Notes: generated from the sequence alone by a model not told the origin. 64,000 bases of DNA from Rhizobium esperanzae (GCF_002204185.1 NZ_MXPU01000009.1:62001-126000); one strand, 5' to 3'; positions 50,854 to 60,136 are shown, counted from the first letter of the stretch. A program made the numbers and translations.

Positions 50854-51960
50854 TCAGCGCCTCCCCTGCCCGGACCGTCTGCCAAAGGCAAGGCCACTTT
50901 CGGGATCGAACAGATGAACGCGGGCAGGATCGGCATCGATCAAGATCCGGTCGCCCGAAACCGGCGCGAAATGGCCGGCTTCATGGATGATGATCTGGTC
51001 ATCTTGCCCGGCGAGATTGCCGTAGACATAGGTCTCGGTTCCGAGCCCCTCGTGATATTGCACGACGAATGGCAGGCCTCGCTCGCTGGAGCGGGTGAAA
51101 TGCGCAGGCCGGATACCGGCAACAACCGACTGATCGACCGCAATGCCGGCGGAATCGACATTGCTGACGATCGTGCCGCCATTGCCGACATCGACGACGA
51201 CGCCGTTTTCGCCGACGCCCGAGACCCTGCCCTTGATGATGTTCATGCGCGGCGAACCGAGGAATCCGGCGACGAAGAGATTGCGCGGATGATCGAATAG
51301 CTCCAGCGGTGCGCCGACCTGCTCGACCCGACCGGCACGCAAAACGACGATCTTGTCGGCCATGGTCATCGCCTCGACCTGATCGTGGGTAACGTAGATC
51401 ATCGTCGTCTTGATGTCGCGGTGGAGCTTGGTGATCTCGGCCCGGGTCTGGACACGCAGCGCCGCATCGAGGTTCGACAGCGGCTCGTCGAAGAGGAAGA
51501 TGTCGGGTTCGCGCACGATCGCCCGACCGATCGCCACGCGCTGGCGCTGGCCGCCCGAAAGCTGCTTCGGACGCCGGTCGAGATAGGGTTCGATCGCCAG
51601 CATTCTCGCGGCTTCGGCGATGCGCGCTTCGATTTCGGCGCGCTTGAACTTCAGATTTTCCAGACCGAAGGCTAGATTCTTGCGCACGCTCATATGCGGA
51701 TAGAGCGCATAGGACTGGAAGACCATCGCGATTTTGCGCTCGGCCGGCGACAGCGCGCTGACGTCGCGTCCGCCGATCGCAATTGCGCCCGAGGTGACCT
51801 CCTCAAGGCCCGCAATAACGCGCAGCAGGGTCGACTTGCCGCAGCCAGACGGACCGACAAAGACGACGAACTCGCCGTCCTTGATGTCGAGTTCGACGTC
51901 ATGCAGGATTTTGACGGCGCCATACGACTTGTTGACGGTGGAAAGTTTCAGTTCTGCCAT
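50854..51960 (-). CDS. sugar ABC transporter ATPase (UgpC/MsmK family)
   Basis: A 368-residue CUT1 ATPase with Walker A GPSGCGKSTLL, Q-loop MVFQSYALYPHM, signature LSGGQRQRVAIGRAI, Walker B FLFDEPLSNLDA, switch His in YVTHDQVEAMTMAD and the C-terminal TOBE regulatory domain (AGIRPAHFTRS). Its start overlaps the GH28 gene stop by 13 bases. It powers the two permeases downstream. Confidence 0.92.
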   Translation of the reverse strand: MAELKLSTVNKSYGAVKILHDVELDIKDGEFVVFVGPSGCGKSTLLRVIAGLEEVTSGAIAIGGRDVSALSPAERKIAMVFQSYALYPHMSVRKNLAFGLENLKFKRAEIEARIAEAARMLAIEPYLDRRPKQLSGGQRQRVAIGRAIVREPDIFLFDEPLSNLDAALRVQTRAEITKLHRDIKTTMIYVTHDQVEAMTMADKIVVLRAGRVEQVGAPLELFDHPRNLFVAGFLGSPRMNIIKGRVSGVGENGVVVDVGNGGTIVSNVDSAGIAVDQSVVAGIRPAHFTRSSERGLPFVVQYHEGLGTETYVYGNLAGQDDQIIIHEAGHFAPVSGDRILIDADPARVHLFDPESGLAFGRRSGQGRR

Positions 51961-53312
51961 GCCCCACTCCCATCAGATGCCGTCGTTTCCATGACGACGT
52001 CGATTGCGTTCCAGCCTTGCGGCAGCGGTGCAGGCCTCGTGATCCGCACCTCGTTCATCAATATCCCGGCGACATCGGCCACATAGACCGCCGGCATTCC
52101 GCCGGGATAGTCCTGCAGGCCGATCACCCGCCCGTCCGAACCCCGAGTCCAGGCATTGGCACGCCCGCCGCCATCGGCCTTCGGCGCGAGGTCGGCATTC
52201 GTCGGGCGCAGATCGTAGGTCCGCCCCGTGCCGAGTTCTCCGGGCTGCTGGTCGACGGCGATACGGGCCAACGACACGTTCCGGATGCCTGACGGCGCGG
52301 CGGCAATGATGGTGATCGCGCCTTCCATCCGGCCCGTCACATCCTCGACGATGAGATTTTCGATGGCGCCCGCAGGGCGTTCGGCGATACGGTCGACGAC
52401 ATTGACGGTCAGCGCCTCCCCCGAGCCCCAGAAGCCATCCGGCGTTTCACGGCACTCTACCGAAATTCTGGAAAACCTCACATTCGAGATCCGGCCGCCG
52501 TCGCGGGAGAATATGCCGAGCGCCCTGCTGGAAGACGAGACGCTGCAATCCTCGAACAGGATATTGGTAACGTCGCCATGCGTTTCCGTGCCGATCTTCA
52601 ACGCACAGCTCAAGCTCTGAACGAAACAGCGGCGCACGAGAATGTTCTCGCACCGGCCGATGGCGACTCCCTCAGGACCGATGCTCGTCTTCAGGCATAT
52701 GCCGTCGTCGGCCGTCGATATCGCGCAATCCTCAATGACAGCGCCGCGGCAGGCGTCGAGCACGATGCCGTCCGTATTGGGAAGGCGGCGATCGTTTTCG
52801 ATGGTGACGCTGCGGACCGCGACATCGGTGCAGTTGACGAAATGCAGCGTCCACATCGGCGAGCGGCTGATGGTGACGGAACTGATCTCGACCTCGTCGC
52901 AGCCTTCGAGGACGACGACACGGGGACGGAATTCGGCCGGGATAAAGGTTCCCACTGTCTCGTCGTCTCCTGTGATAAAGCTTTCGCAGCCGGCTTCGAT
53001 GCGTCCTTTTCCCGTCAGGCTGATGCGCCGCGCATCCCGCGCGACGATCATGCCGCGATCCGACTTCTCGGCGATCACCGAAACCGTCGTATGCGCGTAA
53101 GCGGCATAGTCTGGCAGGGGACGTAGCACCGCGCCGGCGGCAAGGTGCAGATCGACACCGGAACGCAGCCGGAGGCCCCGGCAGATGTGGATGCCCGCCA
53201 GGAGCTCCAGGCGTCCGCCGCCGGAAGCAGAAAGGCCGTCGATCGCCGCCTGCAGACGGTCGGTATTGTCGCTGTCGAGCGCCTCAATCGCGACAAGGGA
53301 GGGAGCGCTCAT
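51948..53312 (-). CDS. GH28 polygalacturonase-family hydrolase, apparently cytoplasmic
   Basis: A 454-residue right-handed beta-helix protein. GH28 marks are present: RLPNTDGIVLDACRG (the NTD acid), STADDGICLKTS (the DD pair), GTETHGDVTNI (the catalytic HG) and SRALGIFSRDGG. GH28 enzymes hydrolyse galacturonic acid linkages in pectin or rhamnogalacturonan. There is no signal peptide at the N-terminus (SAPSLVAIEALDSDNTDRLQ), so it should act inside the cell on imported oligosaccharides, which is unlike secreted plant-pathogen pectinases. It overlaps the ATPase start by 13 bases and the GH105 stop by 4. Confidence 0.85.
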   Translation of the reverse strand: MSAPSLVAIEALDSDNTDRLQAAIDGLSASGGGRLELLAGIHICRGLRLRSGVDLHLAAGAVLRPLPDYAAYAHTTVSVIAEKSDRGMIVARDARRISLTGKGRIEAGCESFITGDDETVGTFIPAEFRPRVVVLEGCDEVEISSVTISRSPMWTLHFVNCTDVAVRSVTIENDRRLPNTDGIVLDACRGAVIEDCAISTADDGICLKTSIGPEGVAIGRCENILVRRCFVQSLSCALKIGTETHGDVTNILFEDCSVSSSSRALGIFSRDGGRISNVRFSRISVECRETPDGFWGSGEALTVNVVDRIAERPAGAIENLIVEDVTGRMEGAITIIAAAPSGIRNVSLARIAVDQQPGELGTGRTYDLRPTNADLAPKADGGGRANAWTRGSDGRVIGLQDYPGGMPAVYVADVAGILMNEVRITRPAPLPQGWNAIDVVMETTASDGSGAWQN

Positions 53313-54403
53313 TGGCGGTGGCCGTTCTCAATCAGAACTTCGGTCAGCAGCAGCATGGTCAGCGCCTGGCCGTAAGGCGTCGGCAGGTTCGGGATGCGCC
53401 GGTAGAAATCGAGGTCATGGCCCATCGGCGTGCCGTCCGAAACGCCGTGGACGACGCCCTCCTCGTCGATCTGGGCGAGTACGGCCTTGAGCGCGCGCTC
53501 CGCATGGACCTTGTCGCTCTCGCCGAGAATGCCGGCGTCGATGGCGCGCAGAATGCCATAGGCGATGCCTGCGGTGGCCGATGTTTCCAGCGGCGAAGAG
53601 GGATCGTCGATCAGAGTCGTGAACATGCCGTCCGACCGCTGATGTGCTTTCAGGGAACGCACCTGGCTGACGAGGACGTTCGACAGGAACCGCCGGTCCT
53701 TCTCGCCGAGCGTCGGCACGAGATCGAAGAGCTCGGGAATGGCGACGGTGATCCAGGCGTTGCCGCGGGCCCAAAAGGCATTTGCGAAATTGTGCCGGCC
53801 GTTGAAGGTCCAGCCGTGATACCAGAGCCCGGTCACGGGATCGGAGAGATAGCGGGTGTGGATGACGAACTGATAGACGGCCTCATCGATCCAGTCATTG
53901 CGCTCGCAGAGCACGCCGGCGCGCGCGAGGAACAGGCAGGCCATGAACAGCGTGTCGTCCCACAATTCGCCGTCGTTGAGGCGTTCCTTGACGACGTGCT
54001 GGAAGCCGCCCTCCTCGGTCTTTGGCAATTCCTTGACGAGCCATTCGGCCCAGTCCTGGACGAGGGCGCGAAAGTCAGGACGATCGACATGCTCGACGAG
54101 GATCGCCAGCGGCAGCATCGGCGCCGTGCTGTTGATCTGGCGCGGCGGCAGGCCGCGTTCGATCTGGCCGCTGTACCAGGTGACGAGCTCCTGCAGCGCT
54201 TTCTGATCATTGGTGGAAATCGCGCGCCGGAGGAATCCGTAGAGGCCGACGCCGACTTCCCAGTCCCACTCATCGAACTGGATCCCGGAGGTGGCGCTTC
54301 CACTGACGAGGCCCTCCTTGATGCCTCGAAGCCGGCTGAAAGCCGTTGCCACGCGATCGATCGTCGTCAGGAGAGCGGCGTTGTCGACAGATGCTGTGTT
54401 CAT
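53309..54403 (-). CDS. GH105/GH88-type unsaturated glucuronyl/rhamnogalacturonyl hydrolase
   Basis: A 364-residue (alpha/alpha)6-barrel protein of the YteR/YesR type: WDWEVGVGLYGFLRRAI, NSTAPMLPLAIL, catalytic Asp region in LWDDTLFMACLFLARAG, GLWYHGWTF, FWARGNAWITVAIPEL and SATAGIAYGILRAIDAG. These enzymes remove the unsaturated uronic acid left by pectate or rhamnogalacturonan lyases. No signal peptide, so intracellular. It overlaps the GH28 gene by four bases and follows the 840-residue protein by 17. Confidence 0.83.
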   Translation of the reverse strand: MNTASVDNAALLTTIDRVATAFSRLRGIKEGLVSGSATSGIQFDEWDWEVGVGLYGFLRRAISTNDQKALQELVTWYSGQIERGLPPRQINSTAPMLPLAILVEHVDRPDFRALVQDWAEWLVKELPKTEEGGFQHVVKERLNDGELWDDTLFMACLFLARAGVLCERNDWIDEAVYQFVIHTRYLSDPVTGLWYHGWTFNGRHNFANAFWARGNAWITVAIPELFDLVPTLGEKDRRFLSNVLVSQVRSLKAHQRSDGMFTTLIDDPSSPLETSATAGIAYGILRAIDAGILGESDKVHAERALKAVLAQIDEEGVVHGVSDGTPMGHDLDFYRRIPNLPTPYGQALTMLLLTEVLIENGHRQ

Positions 54404-54420
54404 GCTGAAATCCTATATTC

Positions 54421-56943
54421 TCAGGAGTAAAACGGCCCGTCAGCGGCGGCTTGGGACGCGGCGCTGTCGTGGGTGAGGATCGGATGCGGCTGTTCATGCG
54501 TGAACGGCCGGGGATTGCCGGCGATCGAAAGACCGTCGGCATAGGAAAGAGAGATCGCCGGGGCACCCGGCGGCGTCAGGGAAAGGCGCCGAAGCGTCGG
54601 ATCGAAGGACACCGCCGTCTGGCACAGGCGCTCGATGAAGGCTTTGAAAGCATCGTCATTGCCGGATGCTACGATGGCCGCCCAACCGCAGAGCGATCCA
54701 TGCGAGCGCGCCTCGCGACCGGCGGTCGGGCCGGCCGTGATCAGCTCCAGGCCATTCGAGCCCCAGAGAGCGGCAAATCCCCTGCCCGATCGGGCGATCA
54801 GCCATTTGTCTTCGACGATCAGATCGTCGAGCCCGTCTCGGCCGATATAGGCATGCGTCCAGGCATGCCGTGCATCGCCCGTGTCCTCGATCAAAAGGGC
54901 GACGTCGCGATGCTGGGCGACACGCGGCAGGATGCCGTTGCCGGCCCAATAGGACGGCCGTTGATTGCCCCACGGATCGTCTTCGCCGGGATGGTTGACC
55001 CAGAGCCTCGCCATCGGATGGCCGGCGAGCCGGATATCGAGAACGTGCTGCTGATGCCCCTTCCGGCCGGTCTTGTGATCGACCACCGTCGAAAGCTGGG
55101 CGGCCTCGTTCTTGAAGAGCACGAGCTTTCCGCTCTCCAGCCCCTGACTGTAGCGGGCCTCGACGCTTCTTCCCCGCGAAAGCGAAGCAAGCTCGGCGAG
55201 GTCGGCCGGCGGCTCATAGTCACCGGCGCAGAACATGGTCAGAGCCGCCACGCCATTGTTGAGCCAGCCGGTGCCAAAGGCGACCTGGGCGAAGGGCGCA
55301 AGTTCGGTCAGCGGCCCGGCGCGCAGTTCCTTGTCGTAGGCGCGCCCCTGCGACCCCGCCGGAACGCCAGCAAGCGTATGGAGCGCGATCATTCGGAAGA
55401 TGAGATCGATCTGGCGCCGGGCACGATCGGCGATCCCGCTCTCCGCCCAGCGCTCCAGCGCCAGCAGGCCGATGAAATCGATCGGGTAATAGGCGGCCGA
55501 ATTCCACTCCGCCAGGCCATGGGCCTCAACGCTGTCGAACCAGCGCCCGAGCCGCTGGACGGCGAGTTCCGCCTGCTGCCGTCCGGTGCGGCCCGAGGCC
55601 GAGAACACCTCGTCGGGCAGGAGAAGCCCGGCCAAAAGTTGGCTGGTATGGAAGCAGAGCACATGGTTCTCGCTCCAGAACCACATCGCGTCATTGCCCG
55701 GCTCGTCGACCCAGTAGCGGTAGGAGAGAACGGAATTGCGGATGCGCTCGACCGTGGCCTTCGGCATACGGTCGCCATAGGCGCCGAGCAGCCACAAGAG
55801 CGGCACCATGATGAAATCCGAGCAATCCTCGCGCTGATCGATGGAAGCGAGCGTCGCATCGACGATGCGGTCGAAGCTCTCCTGGTCGTCGTAGCCAGTT
55901 TCCATCATGGCGATCAGGCGGCCGGCGCGGTTGGCGCCGAAGCGAGCGCTGTATTCCAACGCCTGCCGCTTGCGGGCGCCAAGCGATGCCTCTGCCGGCA
56001 ATGGCGAGATGCTGCTCATGAAGGCGGCGTCGATGACGCGGGTGACCGAGCCCGGCCCGGAGCCGATCGTCATGTGGATGCCGTGATAACCGTCCGCAAT
56101 GGCGCAGACATCGTCGGCCGTCAGCCGGTTCTGACCGGCGTGCAGGGTCAGTTTCGCATGGGCAAGAACCGGGCGTTCGTGACCGTGGCCGACCACGTTG
56201 AGCTCCACCGGCAGGTCGCGCTCCGGCGCCGTATCGAAGATGATCTCCAGCGGCTCTGTGACGAAGACGTCGCGCGCCGGGCGCACGCCTCGCGAAAGCG
56301 CTTCCAGCTCCCGCACCTCATCCTGATCGAGCGATACCGGCAGCAGCACGCAGAGCGGCTCCTCGTCCAGCATTTCGAGTTCGAAGAACCAGGTCGTGTC
56401 GCGCTCGGCAAGATCCTCGGTATGGACGAGAATTTCGTTATCGCCTGCTTCGAGCGGCAAACTTATCTCGGTTGCGCTCTCGACGTTGCGCTTGAAGGGC
56501 TCGAAGCGAACCGCCTCCTGGCCGTTGACCCATATGCGAACACCGCCGCAAGTCTTGAGCGCGAGGTTGAGCGTGCGCGGGGCTTCCGTTCTGAAGGTGC
56601 CCTTCAGCCATCGCCTGACATGCGTCGGCACATGCCAGAAGCTGGTGAACTCGACGCGGCGGTTCGAACCCGGAAGATAGAGGCTTTCGCTCGTCCAGGC
56701 TTTATCGGGGATGAGCTCGCGCCCGACCATGGTCGACCAGAAGGCCTTGCGGCAGGGTAGGTCGCCGACGTCGACGAAGCCGTTGATGAACCGATAGTTG
56801 ACGCGGTCTTCGGCAGGCGCCGGCTCGCCGGGAAAATAGCTGGCAATGAGGCCGGAAACCGCCCATGCGGTGATCGTCTGGCCTCGGGCCACGCTGTAGG
56901 CGGGCGCCGTGCCGTCCGGTTGCTTGATGCATTCCGCGTTCAC
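54421..56943 (-). CDS. 840-residue protein, unrecognised, probable carbohydrate-active enzyme
   Basis: First gene of the GH/transport operon. The GTG at 56943 has a perfect GGAGGAGG site 7 bases upstream; the ATG at 56961 does not. The first 280 residues look like beta-sandwich domains (VEFTSFWHVPTHVRRWLKGT, TCGGVRIWVNGQEAVRFEPF). Residues of about 330-650 look like a helical toroid (MWFWSENHVLCFHTSQLLAG, AEWNSAAYYPIDFIGLLALE, LNNGVAALTMFC), and the end is beta-rich (HQQHVLDIRLAGHPMARLWV). The plan resembles polysaccharide lyases or hydrolases of the (alpha/alpha)n type. I cannot assign a family. No signal peptide. His, Glu, Asn and Tyr of WSENHV and NSAAYYP are catalytic candidates. Confidence 0.7.
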   Translation of the reverse strand: MNAECIKQPDGTAPAYSVARGQTITAWAVSGLIASYFPGEPAPAEDRVNYRFINGFVDVGDLPCRKAFWSTMVGRELIPDKAWTSESLYLPGSNRRVEFTSFWHVPTHVRRWLKGTFRTEAPRTLNLALKTCGGVRIWVNGQEAVRFEPFKRNVESATEISLPLEAGDNEILVHTEDLAERDTTWFFELEMLDEEPLCVLLPVSLDQDEVRELEALSRGVRPARDVFVTEPLEIIFDTAPERDLPVELNVVGHGHERPVLAHAKLTLHAGQNRLTADDVCAIADGYHGIHMTIGSGPGSVTRVIDAAFMSSISPLPAEASLGARKRQALEYSARFGANRAGRLIAMMETGYDDQESFDRIVDATLASIDQREDCSDFIMVPLLWLLGAYGDRMPKATVERIRNSVLSYRYWVDEPGNDAMWFWSENHVLCFHTSQLLAGLLLPDEVFSASGRTGRQQAELAVQRLGRWFDSVEAHGLAEWNSAAYYPIDFIGLLALERWAESGIADRARRQIDLIFRMIALHTLAGVPAGSQGRAYDKELRAGPLTELAPFAQVAFGTGWLNNGVAALTMFCAGDYEPPADLAELASLSRGRSVEARYSQGLESGKLVLFKNEAAQLSTVVDHKTGRKGHQQHVLDIRLAGHPMARLWVNHPGEDDPWGNQRPSYWAGNGILPRVAQHRDVALLIEDTGDARHAWTHAYIGRDGLDDLIVEDKWLIARSGRGFAALWGSNGLELITAGPTAGREARSHGSLCGWAAIVASGNDDAFKAFIERLCQTAVSFDPTLRRLSLTPPGAPAISLSYADGLSIAGNPRPFTHEQPHPILTHDSAASQAAADGPFYS

Positions 56944-56965
56944 AGACTGCCTCCTCCGCAATCGT

Positions 56966-56981
56966 ATGAAAATATTTTCAT
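56966..56981. promoter_or_regulatory. 16-bp perfect palindrome, operator candidate (left copy)
   Basis: ATGAAAATATTTTCAT, a perfect palindrome 22 bases before the 840-residue gene start. An identical copy is at 57106-57121 beside the divergent gene. The exact repetition strongly suggests a shared regulator binding site. Confidence 0.75.
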
Positions 56982-57105
56982 CAGGTTCTGATGAGCGCTA
57001 TTTTCGAAAAATGCTCAAAAACATCTCTATTGCCTCAGGAAATAGCTTGACGAGACGAATGTCAAGTATATGAAATTAGCTTATCGATGGCCAAGGCCGC
57101 GATTG

Positions 57106-57121
57106 ATGAAAATATTTTCAT
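57106..57121. promoter_or_regulatory. 16-bp perfect palindrome, operator candidate (right copy)
   Basis: ATGAAAATATTTTCAT, identical to the left copy, ending 6 bases before the binding-protein ATG and abutting its GGGAGG ribosome site. A protein bound here would block transcription start or early elongation. The centres of the two copies are 140 bp apart, compatible with looping. Confidence 0.75.
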
Positions 57122-57127
57122 GGGAGG

Positions 57128-58420
57128 ATGAAAATGAAAACGTATCTATCAGGGGCTTTCGCACTGGCGTTGGCCACTGTTTCCCTCGCCTGGTCCAGCA
57201 CAGCCATGGCAGAAACCAAGACGATCACCTTCTTGTTCACCGATGACGATCAGGCTTACGTCGAGCGGATGGAAGCGCTGAGCAAGGAATTCGAAACGGC
57301 GCATCCGGACGTCAAGGTCAACTTCGTCTCTTCGGGCTATGATGCGGTCGCCAAGCAGCTGCCGGTACAGCTTGCCGTCGGCGAGGGTCCCGATATTGCC
57401 AAGATCACCGATTGGCAGCTTGCGCCCTATTATCTCGACATGCGCCCGTACATGAAGGATCCGGACGGCTTCGCCAAGCTGCACGGCGACAGCCTGAACA
57501 CGCTTCGCTTCCCCGGCGTCAACGATCCGAACTCGATCAACGGCTATGTCGCCTCGCAGACCTTCAATCTGCCCTTCGTCAACAAGACGCTCTTCGAACA
57601 GGCAAACGAACCGCTTCCGAAGCCGACCGCCACGCTGAAGGAGATCGTCGAAGCCTCCGCCCGCGTCGCCAAGGCGACCGGCGCCCAGATCCCCTTCACG
57701 ATGGACCGCTCGGGCCACCGCTTCTCGGGTGCTGCCTTCTCTTACGGCGCGAACTACGTCAAGGACGGCAAGTTCTTCTTCCCCGACGATGCAGCCAAGC
57801 GCTACATCACCGATCTCTACAACTGGACAAAGGACGGCTCTTTTCCGAAGGAAATGTGGGGTGCGGCTGGCGGAACCCAGTACAAGAACATGGGCGACGA
57901 GTTCGTCAACGGCAATGTCGTGACCTATCTCGCCGGCAACTGGATGGTCAATCCGTTCCAGAAGAAGATCGCCGACGCATTCGACTGGACCGCCATCAGC
58001 GCGCCCTGCGGCGATGCCGGCTGCTATGCGATGCCGGGCGGCACCGCGATCGTCGGCTTCAAGCGCACCAAGTATCCTGAGGCCGTGGCCGCCTTCATCG
58101 AGTTCCTCGGCTCTGAAAAAATCCAGCGTGAAATCGCCGAAAACTACGTCATCCTGACCGGCGCCGACATCAAGGACCCGCAATACAAGCTCGAGAGCAA
58201 GAACGCCAAGGACGCCATGGCCGTCTTCCTCGCGGCCCGCAACAGCGCGCCGAAGGCAGCCCGCGACCTCGAACGCCTCAGGGGCTCGTCCGCCATCTAT
58301 CAGCTCATCGTCCAGCGGATGAGCCAGTTGATCGTCGGCGAACTCTCCCTCGAAGACACCTTCAAGGCGATGAGTGCCGACGTCGACAAGGTCAACGTGG
58401 CGCTCGCCGCCAACAAGTAA
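57128..58420 (+). CDS. sugar ABC transporter substrate-binding protein (CUT1)
   Basis: A 430-residue periplasmic protein. Signal peptide in KTYLSGAFALALATVSLAWS ending TAMAE. The mature part has the family 1 binding-protein pattern: FETAHPDVKVNFVSSGYDAV, VGEGPDIAKITDWQLAPYYL, GTAIVGFKRTKYPEAVAAFI. It is divergent from the operon holding the matching permeases and ATPase and shares an identical operator with it, so it is most likely their ligand-capture subunit for an oligosaccharide. A hairpin terminator follows. Confidence 0.9.
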   Translation: MKMKTYLSGAFALALATVSLAWSSTAMAETKTITFLFTDDDQAYVERMEALSKEFETAHPDVKVNFVSSGYDAVAKQLPVQLAVGEGPDIAKITDWQLAPYYLDMRPYMKDPDGFAKLHGDSLNTLRFPGVNDPNSINGYVASQTFNLPFVNKTLFEQANEPLPKPTATLKEIVEASARVAKATGAQIPFTMDRSGHRFSGAAFSYGANYVKDGKFFFPDDAAKRYITDLYNWTKDGSFPKEMWGAAGGTQYKNMGDEFVNGNVVTYLAGNWMVNPFQKKIADAFDWTAISAPCGDAGCYAMPGGTAIVGFKRTKYPEAVAAFIEFLGSEKIQREIAENYVILTGADIKDPQYKLESKNAKDAMAVFLAARNSAPKAARDLERLRGSSAIYQLIVQRMSQLIVGELSLEDTFKAMSADVDKVNVALAANK

Positions 58421-58455
58421 CCGGCCGCGCCTGTCTCCCACAGATTGCGCGCTGC

Positions 58456-58489
58456 ATCAGCCACGACCTCGCAACAGGCCGTGGCTGAT
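58456..58489 (+). terminator. rho-independent terminator of the binding-protein gene
   Basis: ATCAGCCACG (58456-58465) and CGTGGCTGAT (58480-58489) form a perfect 10-bp stem with a 14-base loop, then CGTTTCTT. It starts 36 bases after the stop. Confidence 0.65.
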
Positions 58490-58506
58490 CGTTTCTTAGC
58501 CCCCGT

Positions 58507-58734
58507 CTACGCCGCCTTAATCCGCAGCGCGATGGTCGGAACGGCCGCCACACCATATGGGATGTACGGCTGGGGATCCTGGACGACGAAACAGCCCTTC
58601 TTGTCGCAATGTCGGCCGGCGGCATGGTGCAACTGCTCGGCAACCTCCTCGCCTGGCGCTTGGTCGGACGATCCGGCTAGCCGCCGCGGCAGATCGGCGC
58701 GGATGGAACGGATGGTTCTTTGGCGTCGTGACAC
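58507..58734 (-). CDS. 75-residue hypothetical protein, doubtful
   Basis: A short ORF with a basic N-terminus and a more structured C-terminal half (GEEVAEQLHHAAGRHCDKKG, CFVVQDPQPYIPYGVAAVPT). It is the only plausible gene in the 425-base gap between the binding protein and the DUF3422 gene. No convincing ribosome site or promoter was found, and the true start may be downstream. It could equally be noncoding. Confidence 0.35.
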   Translation of the reverse strand: MSRRQRTIRSIRADLPRRLAGSSDQAPGEEVAEQLHHAAGRHCDKKGCFVVQDPQPYIPYGVAAVPTIALRIKAA

Positions 58735-58845
58735 GGACTTCGCGAGAGGCTATAGGCGTGTGGGCCTGCGCGGCGCGCCGGCGTCAGGCTCAACTTACTG
58801 AAGCCGGCAAACCGGCGGCAGTCCAGCCCATTGAGGTGCATCTCC

Positions 58846-60108
58846 ATGCCACTCGGCTCCGAGCATCCGCTGCGAAGGGAACTTCACAACGAGCTCCATG
58901 CGCGCCCGTCTCTTTATTTCGATGGCGACACCGATGTCTGGCACGTCGCCATCGTCGGCGAGAATGGCCCTCCTTCGCTGCCCGGTTCCCTGCCGGGATT
59001 GGAAGATGTCACCACGACCGGCGAGGGCAACCACGGCATCGGCCGCGTCGGCGACGGCCGGCTGAAATGGGAAGCCCATACCGAGTTCCTCACCCTCACC
59101 TTCGTCGTGCCGGCATCGGCCGAACCCGGCAGCAACCCGCCGGAAGCCTTCCGGGCCTGTTGCAGCCAGATTGGCGGAAAGGTCATAGCCGCCGTACGCG
59201 TGCTGGTGCGCGACGAAAAGGATGGGCGCATTCTGGAAAAGCCCAAGCTCGATTATGTCGCTTCGCGGGTCGGCGGCGGCGACGCGGAGGTGCATTCGAA
59301 CTTTCGACTGACCGATAGCGGCTTCCTCGAGTTCCTGTTCTTCAACCGCAACCTCAACGCCTATCGCACCGGCCGCATGGTCCGGCGTTTCCTGGAAATC
59401 GAGACATACCGGATGATGGCGCTGCTGGCGTTGCCGATGGCGCGCGAGACGGTGTCGAAGCTTTCGGCTTTTGACCAGCGTCTCGATCTGCTGATCGTCC
59501 ATATGCAGAGCGCCGTCAAAGTCGACAAGGCGCTGCTGTCGGAGGTGACGAGGCTCTCCTCCGACGTGCTCAACTTCTCGGCACTCGCCCGCCACCGCTT
59601 CGGCGCGACCAAAGCCTATGCCGAAATCGTGGCGAGCAGGCTGTCGGAGCTTCGAGAAGAGCGGGTCGAGCAAAGACAAAGGCTCGGCACCTTCATCGAC
59701 CGCCGCTTCCAACCGGCTGTCCGCTCGGTTTACGCGGCAGAGCGGCGCCTTGACGAATTGGCCGAACGCGTCAGCCTCGCCGGAGACCTGCTCAGAACCA
59801 CGGTGCAGGTTCAGCTTGAGGATCAGAACGCCTCACTGCTGACCTCAATGGAGGAGCGGGCGCGCATCCAGGTGCATATCCAGCAGGCGGTCGAAGGCTT
59901 CTCCGTCATCGCCATCACTTACTACACCATCGGTCTGGCGAAGATCTGCCTCGAAAGCATCTCCGCACTGGGTGTCGATCCGCATATGACGAAGCTCGCC
60001 GTTCTCGGTGCCATCCCGTTGGTCCTCTTCGCCGTCTGGACGGCGGTCCGCCACGTTCGCCGAAGCATCGCCGGCGCGCCGCACAGTCCGGCGGCCGGAG
60101 GCCATTGA
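58846..60108 (+). CDS. DUF3422-family protein
   Basis: A 420-residue protein matching the DUF3422 pattern: RRELHNELHARPSLYF at the N-terminus, LEFLFFNRNLNAYRTGRMVR, RRFLEIETYRMMALLALPMA, a long helical segment (REERVEQRQRLGTFIDRRFQ) and a C-terminal membrane helix (LAVLGAIPLVLFAVWTAV). Function unknown; the fold suggests a membrane-anchored cytoplasmic coiled coil. The ATG at 58846 has GAGG 9-10 bases upstream. A strong terminator follows, so it is monocistronic. Confidence 0.85.
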   Translation: MPLGSEHPLRRELHNELHARPSLYFDGDTDVWHVAIVGENGPPSLPGSLPGLEDVTTTGEGNHGIGRVGDGRLKWEAHTEFLTLTFVVPASAEPGSNPPEAFRACCSQIGGKVIAAVRVLVRDEKDGRILEKPKLDYVASRVGGGDAEVHSNFRLTDSGFLEFLFFNRNLNAYRTGRMVRRFLEIETYRMMALLALPMARETVSKLSAFDQRLDLLIVHMQSAVKVDKALLSEVTRLSSDVLNFSALARHRFGATKAYAEIVASRLSELREERVEQRQRLGTFIDRRFQPAVRSVYAAERRLDELAERVSLAGDLLRTTVQVQLEDQNASLLTSMEERARIQVHIQQAVEGFSVIAITYYTIGLAKICLESISALGVDPHMTKLAVLGAIPLVLFAVWTAVRHVRRSIAGAPHSPAAGGH

Positions 60109-60113
60109 CGCGA

Positions 60114-60136
60114 CCGCCGCCCTTTGAAGGCGGCGG
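60114..60136 (+). terminator. rho-independent terminator of the DUF3422 gene
   Basis: CCGCCGCC (60114-60121), seven-base loop, GGCGGCGG (60129-60136), then CGTTCTCTT. Begins 5 bases after the stop; the convergent chemoreceptor gene ends 27 bases further and may share it. Confidence 0.7.
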
